Of a DNA stretch of 64,000 bases, positions 44,936-54,117 are shown in pieces. Within the stretch, counting starts at the first letter, position 1. Each line of letters begins with the position of its first letter. Source of the DNA: Campylobacter estrildidarum (GTDB lineage Bacteria; Campylobacterota; Campylobacteria; Campylobacterales; Campylobacteraceae); the NCBI RefSeq assembly GCF_005406205.1, contig NZ_NXLZ01000008.1:1-64000 (forward strand). Direction: 5' to 3'. A program made the position numbers and the translations under genes. The notes below the pieces were generated by a model, which saw only the letters and a list, made by a program, of their open reading frames with translations, was not told the DNA's origin and did no database searches.

Positions 44936-45755
44936 CTTTTTTTAGAAAATCATTAATAACTACAAATCTTTGATTGTTATTTTGTTTAATGCCTACATAT
45001 TTATTTGGAAATTCACTTCTTAATCTTTCTAGAGCAATTTTAATTAAAACTCCGTCTAAAGGTTTAGTTTGGCCACTTCCATTCATTTTAACCTTTTTAA
45101 TTACATCTTGAAGATAAAATTGCATATTTTGAATTTGATTCTCTAAAAATTGAGCTATTTCAAGACGAACCAAAAGATCATATTTTGCATTAATCCAGCT
45201 ATGCAAAAGATAAGAAATAGCCTTGTAACGATGTGCTTCTTTGCCGATAAGCAAAGCAGCATCTTCTCCATCTAAATAAATAAAAACGCTATCTTCATTA
45301 TACATTTTTAATTCCATTACAGAAATTTTAAAATGAGTTGATGCAAGTAGTTTTTCAAGCTGAATACGAATTTCATCTAAAATATCTTGAATATTGCGAC
45401 TATCTTTACTTTCGCGATGAAAATTATCGAAAATTTTATCATTTTTAACGATATATTCTTCTTTTTTTATTTCTACAATTTCTTTTGCTTTATCTATTTT
45501 TACATCTTTTTTAATATTTTCAAACCCAGAAGATATTTTTTCATAAGACTTGCTTGAGTGGAAGTTCTTTTTTGCATTCTTCTTATAATATTTCTTTTTT
45601 GCCCTTGCTTCAATAATAGCATTTTTACGTCCAAAACCTAAAAAACCTTTTTTTGGATATTGGATAACTTCATACTCTAAATCAATCACCGAGCATTCAA
45701 GATTCTTTGAAGCTTCGGTTAATGCAGCTTGAAGATCTTTAGCTTCGATTCTCAT
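44928..45755 (-). CDS. Jag/KhpB-type RNA-binding protein
   Basis: A 275-residue protein from the ATG at 45755 (GGAGTAAAAAT upstream; the longer frame would overlap yidC). Jag_N domain at residues 1-55 ([15 protein letters not shown]), basic linker, KH domain near 150-215 ([19 protein letters not shown]) and C-terminal R3H-type region. Jag/KhpB binds RNA and links to cell envelope growth in other bacteria. The yidC-jag order is widely conserved. Confidence 0.9.
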   Translation of the reverse strand: MRIEAKDLQAALTEASKNLECSVIDLEYEVIQYPKKGFLGFGRKNAIIEARAKKKYYKKNAKKNFHSSKSYEKISSGFENIKKDVKIDKAKEIVEIKKEEYIVKNDKIFDNFHRESKDSRNIQDILDEIRIQLEKLLASTHFKISVMELKMYNEDSVFIYLDGEDAALLIGKEAHRYKAISYLLHSWINAKYDLLVRLEIAQFLENQIQNMQFYLQDVIKKVKMNGSGQTKPLDGVLIKIALERLRSEFPNKYVGIKQNNNQRFVVINDFLKKDE

Positions 45756-45759
45756 ATTT

Positions 45760-47337
45760 TTACTCCATTTGTTTTTTGTGATGCTCTTTAGCAAAAATTT
45801 TATTGATCACCCATTGTTGTATTAAAGAGCAAAGATTATTTACAAACCAATAAAGGGTAAGTCCCGCTGGAAAAGTAATGAAGAAAAATGTAAATATAAC
45901 TGGTAAAAATTTCATAATTTTTGCTTGCATAGGATCTTGTATAGTCATTGGCGTAATAAGTTGTTGCACAAACATTGTTGCACCCATTAATATTGGAAGT
46001 ACAAAATAAGGATCCATAACTGATAAATCGTGTATCCAAAACGCCCAAGGCGCAGCTTTAAGTTCAATTGCGTTTAATAATACGCGATAAATTGCAAAGA
46101 AAATAGGAATTTGTAAAAGTATAGGCAAACATCCACTCATAGGATTTGCTCCGTGTTTTTTATAAAGTTCCATCATATGAATATTCATTTTTTGAGGATC
46201 GCCTTTATAACGCTCTCTTAATTCTTTCATTTTTGGAGCTAGATCTTTTAATTTGTTCATAGAAATCATAGATTTGTAAGTTAATGGAAATAAAATAATA
46301 CGAATAATAAGCACCATTACTACTATAGACCAACCCCAATTCCCTATATGATTATGTAAAAAATCCAAAAATACAAACATAGGCTTTGCAATAAAGGTAA
46401 ACCAGCCATATTCTACTACTGCTTCAAGACGTGAATCTATACTTCTTAAGATCACATGTTCTTTAGAACCTATATATCCACCTGCTTCAAATTTATTATC
46501 ACTATATGCAAAAATCAAAGGATTTTCTTGATTGTCTCTACTAATAGCTATATTTAATGGTTTTTGGAAATTATAAAAAAACGTTGCATAATATCTATCA
46601 AAAGCAGATGTCATCCAAACATTTTGCATATTTTCTTCTTTATCGGTTTTACCATCTTCAAAAGTATGAATGGTTTCTTTATCGTCCATAGTTAAAGCTC
46701 CATGCACCGTATAACTATCTACCGCTACATCTGGACGATAACCAGGGCTTATAAAATAATGTGTATTTTTATTGAGATTTACTTCGATTTTATAGTTTCC
46801 CTTAGGATAAAAAGTGATATTTTTTTCAATAATCAAATTTGAAGGAAGTGTTTGAACAAGTTTAAGTGCCTTGCTACCGTTTTCATCAATAAAAAGTTCT
46901 TTAAAATTTGAAACATATGCAGTATTAAAAGCTTCTTCATTGATTTTGTTGTCACTAAAACGCATTTCTAAAGGATAAGGAAATTTACTTTTTGAAATTA
47001 AATTAATCGATTCTCCTTTTTCATTTTGATATTTTTTATCCTTAAGATAAAAACTAGAAATTCTACCCAAAGCATCAATTTTTGCCTCAAAATGCTCCCC
47101 TTTAACATCAGCTATAATACTATCTTGCAGTACATTTTCTTTAGAGATTTCTAAAGGTTGCATATTTGCTTGAGGAGCGCTATTTTGAGATTTAACTTCG
47201 GATTTAGTAATATTTTGACTTATTTTAGAAGGATTTTTTGGTATAAAAAAATAATCATACACAATAAAAAATAAAAAAGAAAGCACTACGGCTAAAAGTA
47301 TACGTTTTTGTTGAAATAAATTATTTGTATTATTCAC
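45760..47337 (-). CDS. yidC: Membrane protein insertase YidC
   Basis: A 525-residue inner-membrane insertase: N-terminal span, large periplasmic P1 beta-domain (residues ~60-320) and a five-span core starting WGWSIVVMVLIIRIILFPL with the positively charged KMKELRERYKGDPQKMNIHM loop and GCLPILLQIPIFFAIYRVL. It helps membrane protein insertion with or without Sec. It ends 4 bases before jag and begins at the yidD end. Confidence 0.97.
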   Translation of the reverse strand: MNNTNNLFQQKRILLAVVLSFLFFIVYDYFFIPKNPSKISQNITKSEVKSQNSAPQANMQPLEISKENVLQDSIIADVKGEHFEAKIDALGRISSFYLKDKKYQNEKGESINLISKSKFPYPLEMRFSDNKINEEAFNTAYVSNFKELFIDENGSKALKLVQTLPSNLIIEKNITFYPKGNYKIEVNLNKNTHYFISPGYRPDVAVDSYTVHGALTMDDKETIHTFEDGKTDKEENMQNVWMTSAFDRYYATFFYNFQKPLNIAISRDNQENPLIFAYSDNKFEAGGYIGSKEHVILRSIDSRLEAVVEYGWFTFIAKPMFVFLDFLHNHIGNWGWSIVVMVLIIRIILFPLTYKSMISMNKLKDLAPKMKELRERYKGDPQKMNIHMMELYKKHGANPMSGCLPILLQIPIFFAIYRVLLNAIELKAAPWAFWIHDLSVMDPYFVLPILMGATMFVQQLITPMTIQDPMQAKIMKFLPVIFTFFFITFPAGLTLYWFVNNLCSLIQQWVINKIFAKEHHKKQME

Positions 47338-47681
47338 TACTTATCCTTTTTAATATATTTTACAAGGTAGAAAACTTTATCATTATAGGGTATGTAAAAA
47401 TAATGGAATTTTTTACGGACTAAATAAATAGGCTTGAAGCAAAAATTACAAGAAATTATCTTTTTTTTAATTTTTGGATAATCAAACCCGCCTTTAAAAA
47501 ATGGATTACACCTTAAAATTCTAAAGAATGTTAAAAAAAATGCTGAAAAAAAATTCTTTTTTTGAAATTGCCAATAAGCATACTCTGAACAAGATGGATA
47601 AAATCTACATACTGAAGACTTAAGGGGACTTATAAATTTCTGATAAATACTGAGTAGTTTTAAACATATTATTTTAAACAT
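47337..47681 (-). CDS. yidD: Membrane protein insertion efficiency factor YidD
   Basis: A 114-residue member of the YidD (DUF37) family with the family blocks [20 protein letters not shown] and [15 protein letters not shown]. It lies between rnpA and yidC as in most bacteria. The ATG at 47681 puts the family N-terminus ([16 protein letters not shown]) in the right place and overlaps the rnpA end by 13 bases. The C-terminus is longer than usual by about 35 residues, as in other campylobacters. Confidence 0.92.
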   Translation of the reverse strand: MFKIICLKLLSIYQKFISPLKSSVCRFYPSCSEYAYWQFQKKNFFSAFFLTFFRILRCNPFFKGGFDYPKIKKKIISCNFCFKPIYLVRKKFHYFYIPYNDKVFYLVKYIKKDK

Positions 47682-47995
47682 TCCAACTTCTTTAATCCCC
47701 ATTTTAAGCTTTTTTCTAATCTAGAAAAAGAAAATTGAATAATTTCACTTTTTGCAACAAAAATATACTTCCCATCACAAATTTCTGTTTCAATTTTAGA
47801 AAATAATGCTCTTAAGATGCGTTTAGAACGATTTCTAATCACTGCCTTTCCAACCCTTTTACTAGCAACAACCGCTGTTTTTCGTTCATTACACTTAAAA
47901 TAAAAAATAATGATACCATCACAATACCATCTTTTTCCAAATTTATATACGGCTGAAAATTCTTCACTTGTGTTTATTTTATCAAAAATTTTCAC
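47669..47995 (-). CDS. rnpA: Ribonuclease P protein component
   Basis: A 108-residue basic protein with the RnpA signature [16 protein letters not shown] around residues 62-78. It binds the RNase P RNA and helps mature tRNA 5' ends. It starts at GTG, overlapping the rpmH stop codon by 4 bases (GTGTGA), which means translational coupling to ribosomal protein L34. Confidence 0.94.
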   Translation of the reverse strand: MKIFDKINTSEEFSAVYKFGKRWYCDGIIIFYFKCNERKTAVVASKRVGKAVIRNRSKRILRALFSKIETEICDGKYIFVAKSEIIQFSFSRLEKSLKWGLKKLECLK

Positions 47996-48126
47996 ACAGC
48001 AAGTCTTTTTCTACCTTTAGAACGTCTTGCATTGATTACCTTGCGACCATTTTTACTTTTCATACGAACACGAAAACCATGAGTACGCTTCCTTGGAGTA
48101 CCATGTGGCTGATAAGTTCTTTTCAT
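47992..48126 (-). CDS. rpmH: 50S ribosomal protein L34
   Basis: A 44-residue highly basic protein, [18 protein letters not shown] then [20 protein letters not shown], the invariant L34 pattern. Stop TGA at 47992-47994. It is first in the conserved rpmH-rnpA-yidD-yidC-jag-mnmE run. There is no dnaA or origin next to it, unlike in many other bacteria. Confidence 0.97.
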   Translation of the reverse strand: MKRTYQPHGTPRKRTHGFRVRMKSKNGRKVINARRSKGRKRLAV

Positions 48127-48288
48127 AAAAATTCCTTAAATTTTATTCAATAAAATAAAAGCGAATTGTATCTCAATCTTACTTATAAATTGCTTTTATG
48201 TGAAAATTGAATAAACTTTTAATTTAATTATTAGCAAGATTTAATTATACTATAACTTTACAGATTTATTTAGAGATAAGTTATTTTA

Positions 48289-48897
48289 ATGATAAGAAGT
48301 TTGCATTATTTAAAAGCTATTGGTTATAATTTTACAGACGAAATAAGAACAAAAAAATCCAAGGTGCAAAATTTTGAAGATTTGAAAAAAAATATACAAA
48401 AATGTACTTTATGTCATTTTTCAAAATTACGCCACTTTACCCTTATGGAAACCAAGCTAAAAGATGCTAGTTTAATGATTGTAGATACTTTGGGACAAAA
48501 AAGCGAAAATGAAAGCGGTAGTATCTTAGAATCCAAAAAAGGAAAAAAACTACAAAATTACATTTATAATATTTTAGGGCTTAAAAAAGAACAATTTTAT
48601 TTTTCTTATCTTTTTAAATGTTATTCTAATAGAAAATTTGATGATTTTTCGCTACAATCTTGTTTGCCATTTTTTTGGAACGAAGTAGAATTACTTCAAC
48701 CTAACCTTATCCTTTGTTTAGGAGAATATACATTCAAGGGTTTAGGTTTTTCAAATTTTAACGCCTTAAGAGGAGAAATTTTTACTTATAAAAATTTATT
48801 TTTTATAGCAAGTTTTGAACTTGAATTTATAGAAAAAAATCCAAGTTATGAAAAAAAATTTATAGAAGATTTACAAAAAATTAAAGGATTTTTATGA
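48289..48897 (+). CDS. Uracil-DNA glycosylase superfamily protein
   Basis: A 202-residue protein resembling family 4/5-type uracil-DNA glycosylases. A CTLCHFSKLRHF cysteine pair near residue 38 fits two of the iron-sulfur ligands, and QPNLILCLGEYTFKGLGF near residue 143 fits the family core. The usual N-terminal glycine-rich GEAPG motif is degenerate here (MIVDTLGQKSENESGS), so catalysis is not assured. Homologue of Cj0963. It overlaps the next gene by 4 bases. Confidence 0.75.
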   Translation: MIRSLHYLKAIGYNFTDEIRTKKSKVQNFEDLKKNIQKCTLCHFSKLRHFTLMETKLKDASLMIVDTLGQKSENESGSILESKKGKKLQNYIYNILGLKKEQFYFSYLFKCYSNRKFDDFSLQSCLPFFWNEVELLQPNLILCLGEYTFKGLGFSNFNALRGEIFTYKNLFFIASFELEFIEKNPSYEKKFIEDLQKIKGFL

Positions 48898-50084
48898 AAA
48901 AAATACTTCTAATATTGAGCTTATGTTTTTGCTGTCTTTTAGCCAAAGAGCAAAAATTGGTAGATATACCCCCTTCTGAAAATTTCTATCCTAATCTTAA
49001 CACGCAAGAATGTAGCATAAATTGTCTTTTTGAACTTTTAGAATCAAGGCTTTATCTTAGTTTTTTAAGTGAATTTACAGACCAAAAAGACCAATTTTTA
49101 TCAAATGTATATGCAAAACTTTTAAATTCTATTACTGACTTTGATCAAGCGGTGCAAAAAATTACTGCAGTAAAAATGGCAATCATTATTCCTGAAAAAA
49201 CCGTTAAAAGCTATTCTAATATTATTGTTAATTCTAGTATTGCTTATCTTTTAAGACAAAGAGCAGATATTAAAGTTAAAGTATTTTTAATAGGTACCGA
49301 AAATGAAAATAAAATACGCCAAACTCTTGATTTAATTGAAAATCAAGGCTATCAATATGTTATTGCAGCTCTCACACTAAAAGGAGCTTCAGCGCTTAAA
49401 GATTATTCTAAAAATATGAAAATATTTATTCCAACCCTCCATAAAAATTTTGCTTCTAATCCTAATCAAAATATAATTTTTGGCAGTATAGATTATGATG
49501 CACAAATTGCCACTCTTTTGGAAAAAACCAACTCAAATATAGCAGTTTTTAGTGATAATTCTACTTTATCTAATAACTTAAACTCGCGAATACTTGAAAA
49601 AAATCGTGATGCAAAGATTTATAAAATTGGTGGAGATAAACTCAATTTTTCTAAACTTTTTAATTCTCAAGGAAGTCTTAACCACACTTCAATCTTCTTT
49701 AATACACCATTAGTTAAAACAGCACTTACAAGTTCTCAATTGCGTGTTCATGATATATATCCTTATGTATTATTATCCACTCAAATCAATTACAATCCTG
49801 CCTTTTTAAGTCTCACTCAAGAAGCCGATAGAAAAAAATTTATTATCGCTAACTCTATAAATAATCATGACGATAACTTATCCTATTTGAATGAAATTTT
49901 TAATCAAAATATAGATTACAATTGGGTAGCTTATGCGACAAGTATTGGAACTGATTATTTTTATACAAATTTCTTAAATCAAAATAGCAAAAGTATTTTT
50001 GATGAAAGAATCGAAAATTCTCAAGTCATATATAAAGTTCGACTGATGCAAGGAATAAAAGCTAGCTTTGAAGAATTAAAATAA
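48894..50084 (+). CDS. Periplasmic protein with LpoA/binding-protein-like fold (Cj0964 homologue)
   Basis: A 396-residue protein with a signal peptide (MKKILLILSLCFCCLLA). The alternating segments MAIIIPEKTVKSYSNIIVNS, YQYVIAALTLKGASALKDY and SNIAVFSDNSTLSNNLNSRI look like a type I periplasmic-binding fold, as in LpoA-type penicillin-binding protein activators. The specific role is unknown. Convergent overlap of 9 bases with the thioesterase gene. Confidence 0.75.
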   Translation: MKKILLILSLCFCCLLAKEQKLVDIPPSENFYPNLNTQECSINCLFELLESRLYLSFLSEFTDQKDQFLSNVYAKLLNSITDFDQAVQKITAVKMAIIIPEKTVKSYSNIIVNSSIAYLLRQRADIKVKVFLIGTENENKIRQTLDLIENQGYQYVIAALTLKGASALKDYSKNMKIFIPTLHKNFASNPNQNIIFGSIDYDAQIATLLEKTNSNIAVFSDNSTLSNNLNSRILEKNRDAKIYKIGGDKLNFSKLFNSQGSLNHTSIFFNTPLVKTALTSSQLRVHDIYPYVLLSTQINYNPAFLSLTQEADRKKFIIANSINNHDDNLSYLNEIFNQNIDYNWVAYATSIGTDYFYTNFLNQNSKSIFDERIENSQVIYKVRLMQGIKASFEELK

Positions 50085-50450
50085 TTCTTCAAAAAGCTTT
50101 TTAATTTCTGGCTCCATTCTAGCAGGTTTTTCTTTTTTAACATAAGCAAGAGTTCCAATAAGTTTAAAAATCTTATCTTTATCCTTATAAATTTCTTGCA
50201 AAATTTCTATAGAAACATTTTTAATTTCTAAAATTTTTGTTTCAACTTCGATTATATCACCGAGTTTAGCAGGTTTTATAAAATTACAATTTGCTTTTGT
50301 AAGCAAAAAATGGCCATTGGTAGCATCAAATATCAAAGCTTTTTTAGAAAACAAAACTTCACTTCTAGCCCTTTCACAAAATTTTAAATAATTGCTATGA
50401 TAAACCACTCCACCAGCATCTGTATCTTCATAATAAATTCTTATTTTCAT
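50076..50450 (-). CDS. ybgC: YbgC-like acyl-CoA thioesterase
   Basis: A 124-residue hot-dog thioesterase starting MKIRIYYEDTDAGGVVYHSN; the family motif YEDTDAGGVVYHSNYLKF includes the catalytic Asp. The ATG at 50450 has AAGGA 7 bases upstream and gives the usual family N-terminus, so the 7 extra upstream codons are dropped. Homologue of Cj0965c. The next gene is cmoB; from memory NCTC 11168 has several decayed genes in this gap. Confidence 0.9.
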   Translation of the reverse strand: MKIRIYYEDTDAGGVVYHSNYLKFCERARSEVLFSKKALIFDATNGHFLLTKANCNFIKPAKLGDIIEVETKILEIKNVSIEILQEIYKDKDKIFKLIGTLAYVKKEKPARMEPEIKKLFEELF

Positions 50451-50547
50451 TAATATATCCTTGAAAATCAATAATTTTGGAATTATATCATTAAATATTT
50501 TTTTAAAAAATAAATGCTAAAATTTTAATTTTTAGGATAAAACATCT

Positions 50548-51423
50548 ATGCAAAAAAATACTTTAGAAAATCAATTATTAAAACACCCTTTATACTCCAA
50601 AATTCAAAAATTAAAAGAATTAAATTGTGAAAATAAGCTTTATTTAAAAAATAGCGTGATCTTAAATACAAACAATACTCAAAAAAATGAAATTTTAGAA
50701 ATTGCAAAAGAATTAAAACCATGGAGAAAAGGTCCTTTTCAGATAGATGATCTTTTTATTGATACCGAATGGCAAAGTTTTATAAAATTCAATATTTTAA
50801 AGCCTTTTATGAATGAGATTTCAGGAAAAACCGTAGCAGATATTGGATGCAATAATGGTTATTATATGTTTAAAATGCTTGAATTTGATCCAGCATTATT
50901 AGTAGGTTTTGATCCTTCGATAAAATATCGGTTGCAATTTGAACTCATCAATGTCTTGGCCAAAACCTCAATAAGATATGAGCTTTTAGGCGTTGAAGAT
51001 CTTCCAAAATATCCGCTTAAATTTGATGTGATTTTTTGCCTTGGAGTTATTTATCATAGAAGCGATCCAGTTAAGATGTTAAAAGAATTAAAATCAGGAC
51101 TCAATAAAAATGGAGTGGTTTTTTTAGATACTATGTATATAGAAGATGAAAGAGAAATTGCACTTGTTCCAAATAAAACCTATTCAAAAATTCCAAATAT
51201 TTATTTTATTCCAAGCATAGGTGCTTTAAAAAATTGGTGCGAAAGAGCGGGTTTTAAAGATTTTCAAATTTTAAGCACCAAAAAAACCGATGAAAATGAG
51301 CAAAGAAAAACAGAATGGATTGATTCTTATTCTTTAAATGATTTTTTAGATCCAAACGATAAAAACCTTACCGTGGAAGGTTATGAAGCTCCAAAAAGAG
51401 TTTATATAAAAATAAAGATATAA
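50548..51423 (+). CDS. cmoB: tRNA U34 carboxymethyltransferase CmoB
   Basis: A 291-residue SAM-family enzyme. The binding motif is VADIGCNNGYYMFKML near residue 98, followed by FDVIFCLGVIYHRSDP. The N-terminal WRKGPFQIDDLFIDTEWQS is the CmoB-specific part. It transfers carboxymethyl from carboxy-SAM to form cmo5U34 in tRNAs. Homologue of Cj0976. Confidence 0.93.
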   Translation: MQKNTLENQLLKHPLYSKIQKLKELNCENKLYLKNSVILNTNNTQKNEILEIAKELKPWRKGPFQIDDLFIDTEWQSFIKFNILKPFMNEISGKTVADIGCNNGYYMFKMLEFDPALLVGFDPSIKYRLQFELINVLAKTSIRYELLGVEDLPKYPLKFDVIFCLGVIYHRSDPVKMLKELKSGLNKNGVVFLDTMYIEDEREIALVPNKTYSKIPNIYFIPSIGALKNWCERAGFKDFQILSTKKTDENEQRKTEWIDSYSLNDFLDPNDKNLTVEGYEAPKRVYIKIKI

Positions 51424-51447
51424 ATTATTTTTATTTTTTGCCGATTT
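51421..51447 (+). promoter_or_regulatory. Sigma28 (FliA) promoter of the Cj0977 homologue
   Basis: TAAATTAT (51421-51428), 11 bases, then GCCGATTT (51440-51447) matches the flagellar sigma28 consensus TAAAGTTT-N11-GCCGATAA with exact spacing. The -35 begins on the cmoB stop codon. The distance to the Cj0977 start is about 53 bases. Confidence 0.8.
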
Positions 51448-51500
51448 GGTTGTAAAAATATTTTGGAATATATTGAATCATTCAAATTAAAAGGTATAAA

Positions 51501-52076
51501 ATGGCAAAAAAAGATAATTTTGAAGAATATGCACAACTTGAAGAATATGCTTCACAAGAAGAAATATCAAGTATAAAATCAGAACTTTTAACTTGTCCAG
51601 AACTTAACACTTCAATAACTGGAACTATTATTAAGCTTGATAAAAATTTTGCAAAATCTATTTTAGTTGCTACAAATGATATGGTAGTAGATGAACAAGG
51701 CCTTGTTTTCGATGCTTTTATTTTTGCTGCTGCAAATTACGTTGCACAAGCTGCAATCAATAAAGAATTTTCTGTTGTTATAGGTTCAAAATGTTTCTTT
51801 TATGCCCCTTTAAAAATAGGTGATATTTTAGAATTAGAAGCTCACGCTCTATTTGATGAAACCTCAAAAAAAAGAGATGTTAAAGTGGTTGGATATACCA
51901 AAGAAATTAAAATGTTTGAGGCTACTATACAAATAGTTAATACAGAAGAACATATTTTTAATTTAAAACGCCCTCCGCTCACCACAGCTAAACCTGCTGA
52001 AGATCCAAATGCTCCAGCAACTATAGCTAGTCCAGAAGCAATGGCATCAGCGCTTATTGCATCAATGGGTAAATAA
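51501..52076 (+). CDS. Flagella-coregulated hot-dog fold virulence protein (Cj0977 homologue)
   Basis: A 191-residue cytoplasmic protein with a hot-dog domain (FAAANYVAQAAINKEFSVVI, KCFFYAPLKIGDILELEAHA) and a Pro/Ala-rich C-terminus. In C. jejuni Cj0977 is known to be sigma28-dependent and needed for epithelial cell invasion without affecting motility. The fold lacks a clear acyl-CoA thioesterase catalytic set, so binding more than catalysis has been proposed. The sigma28 promoter is directly upstream. Confidence 0.9.
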   Translation: MAKKDNFEEYAQLEEYASQEEISSIKSELLTCPELNTSITGTIIKLDKNFAKSILVATNDMVVDEQGLVFDAFIFAAANYVAQAAINKEFSVVIGSKCFFYAPLKIGDILELEAHALFDETSKKRDVKVVGYTKEIKMFEATIQIVNTEEHIFNLKRPPLTTAKPAEDPNAPATIASPEAMASALIASMGK

Positions 52077-52250
52077 TCAAGGAGTCATTTTAATATTTAT
52101 CCAATTTTTAGGACAATCTTTATGATACATCCCACTTGCATCATAATATTCCCTACAATCATCATAAAAGCGATTTGACATTCCTCTTTCGTTAACAAAA
52201 CATCCAGAAAATCCCAAAAGTAAAGCTATAATTAATATATATTTTTTCAT
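52077..52250 (-). CDS. Small lipoprotein, 57 residues (Cj0978c homologue)
   Basis: MKKYILIIALLLGFSGCF gives a lipoprotein signal with Cys17. The mature part is short, with two further cysteines (DDCREYYD and HKDCPKNW) that may pair. It follows the nuclease gene by 9 bases with GAGGG upstream. It begins at its stop the base after the Cj0977 stop codon, convergent. Function unknown. Confidence 0.85.
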   Translation of the reverse strand: MKKYILIIALLLGFSGCFVNERGMSNRFYDDCREYYDASGMYHKDCPKNWINIKMTP

Positions 52251-52259
52251 AATTTACCC

Positions 52260-52820
52260 TCAAAATCTATTTTGCTTACGCCATTTATAAGGCTCAATAG
52301 GATTTTTTTCTCGCCAAAGTCCTAATTTATATTTTTGTGCAATTTTTTGCTCTTTAATATACACATTTGTATAATAAGTATCAGCCCAAGCATAACCTTT
52401 GCTCACTAACCAACAATTGATATCTATATTATTAAGCTTGACAACAGCAACAATTCTACCATAAATATCTTTATTTTTATAAAAAATTTCCACTTCTTTA
52501 TTTTTTAAAATTTGATTTAAATTATTTTTAGCTTCTTTTCCAAAATTTTGCCGAATTTCAGGCGCATCTATGCCATAAAATCTTACTTTTTTAATTTTAT
52601 TAGAATCTAAAATTTCTATAGTATCACCATCAACAACTCTTACAACCTTAGCTTTAAAGTTTGGAGTTTTTGCCATATAATTTTGAATAAAAACAACTAC
52701 AAAAGAAAAAATTAAAATTGCTAAAAGTTTTTTAGGATCGCTTAGAATATTTCTTAAATTTAAGATTTTATTATAATTTATCCTCAATTTTATCCTTGAT
52801 TTTTTAAAAAAATATGTCAT
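52260..52820 (-). CDS. Thermonuclease-like (SNase) membrane-anchored nuclease
   Basis: A 186-residue protein with an N-terminal membrane anchor (residues 33-49) and a staphylococcal-nuclease domain: KVVRVVDGDTIEIL near residue 60, KVRFYGIDAPEIRQNFG and YGRIVAVVKLNN with the catalytic Arg, then the closing KYKLGLWREKNPIEPYKWR. It degrades DNA or RNA outside the cytoplasm. Homologue of Cj0979c; divergent from pepD. Confidence 0.9.
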   Translation of the reverse strand: MTYFFKKSRIKLRINYNKILNLRNILSDPKKLLAILIFSFVVVFIQNYMAKTPNFKAKVVRVVDGDTIEILDSNKIKKVRFYGIDAPEIRQNFGKEAKNNLNQILKNKEVEIFYKNKDIYGRIVAVVKLNNIDINCWLVSKGYAWADTYYTNVYIKEQKIAQKYKLGLWREKNPIEPYKWRKQNRF

Positions 52821-52846
52821 AATTTTAACAAAGAAAAGGAGATAAA

Positions 52847-54115
52847 ATGCAAAAAGTTATAGATAATTTTAAAGATTTGTGCAAAATTCCACATTGTAGT
52901 TATGAAACAGAACAAATGAAAGAATTTTTAGTCAATTATTCTAAAGATAAAAATTTTATAGTTAATATAGATAAGGCTGGAAATATCCACGCTATCAAAG
53001 GCAATCCTAAACTTTGCTTGCAAAGTCATTATGATATGGTGTGTATGGGAAATGCGCCTAAAGTGGATGTTTATGAAGAAAATGGATATTTAAAAGCCAA
53101 AAATTCAAGTCTAGGCGCAGATAATGGCATAGGAATAGCGATTATGATGAGTGCGATGAATCAGTTTGAAAATTTAGAATGCCTTTTTACCAACAATGAA
53201 GAAGTTGGCCTCATGGGAGTAAATTCTTTAGAACATACTATCAAATCAGGCATGCTTTTAAATTTAGATCATGAGAGCGATAATGAAATCATGATAGGTT
53301 GTGCCGGTGGTGTCGATATAGAAGCGACTTTGCATTATGAGAATATAAAAAGCAAAGGTAAAATTTATGAATTACAAGCGCAAAATTTTAAAGGCGGTCA
53401 TTCAGGAATTAATATCATAAACAACGAAAAAAGCTCCATTAAAGAAATGGCCAAATTTATAAAACAAAATCATGGAAAAATCATATTTTTTGAAGGCGGA
53501 GAAAGGGTTAATTCTATACCAAAACACGCTAAAGCTTTAGTGTGTTTTGAAAACGAAGTTAAAAGCAATGAATGGATAAAATGTGAATTTAAAAGCGAGA
53601 AAGAATTTGAAATTTGCAATCAAAGCGACAAGCTTTTAGATACTATCAACAGCTTTTCGCATGGAGTTAGGGCTTACGATAAAAATTTAGGTATAGTTCA
53701 AACTAGTATCAATCTTGCAACCTTAAAAATGCAAAACAATAAAATAGAATTTGGGCTTTTTGCAAGATCAAATACCTTAGACGGATTAAAAACAATTGAA
53801 TTTGAAACCTTGGAATTTTTCAAAACTTTTGGCTATCAAAGTAAAAGTTTTAATTTTTATCCTCCTTGGGAAGGCAAACCAAATGCACTCAGCGATTTGG
53901 TTTTAAAAGCTTTAAAAAAAGTATCTCCAGAAGCTAAAATTTCAGCCATTCACGCAGGACTTGAGTGTGGAATCATAGAGAAAAAACAAAAATTATTATG
54001 TGCTTCTATAGGTCCAAATATTTACAATCCTCACTCTACAGATGAACATTGCGAAATAGCTTCTATAGAAAAAATTTCTAAAGTTGTTTTTGAAGTCTTA
54101 GAAAATCTTAATTAA
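52847..54115 (+). CDS. pepD: Aminoacyl-histidine dipeptidase (M20 family)
   Basis: A 422-residue cytosolic metallo-dipeptidase. Metal ligands are seen in LQSHYDMVCMG, NSSLGADNGIGIAIMM and LFTNNEEVGLMGVNSLEHTI, and a lid region AQNFKGGHSGINI follows. PepD cuts Xaa-His dipeptides such as carnosine. Homologue of Cj0980. The AAAGGAG Shine-Dalgarno is strong. Confidence 0.92.
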   Translation: MQKVIDNFKDLCKIPHCSYETEQMKEFLVNYSKDKNFIVNIDKAGNIHAIKGNPKLCLQSHYDMVCMGNAPKVDVYEENGYLKAKNSSLGADNGIGIAIMMSAMNQFENLECLFTNNEEVGLMGVNSLEHTIKSGMLLNLDHESDNEIMIGCAGGVDIEATLHYENIKSKGKIYELQAQNFKGGHSGINIINNEKSSIKEMAKFIKQNHGKIIFFEGGERVNSIPKHAKALVCFENEVKSNEWIKCEFKSEKEFEICNQSDKLLDTINSFSHGVRAYDKNLGIVQTSINLATLKMQNNKIEFGLFARSNTLDGLKTIEFETLEFFKTFGYQSKSFNFYPPWEGKPNALSDLVLKALKKVSPEAKISAIHAGLECGIIEKKQKLLCASIGPNIYNPHSTDEHCEIASIEKISKVVFEVLENLN

Positions 54116-54117
54116 TC

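Noticed and set aside
47992-48288. Replication origin next to rpmH
   Set aside because: No dnaA gene and no evident cluster of DnaA boxes; in campylobacters rpmH is not at the origin.
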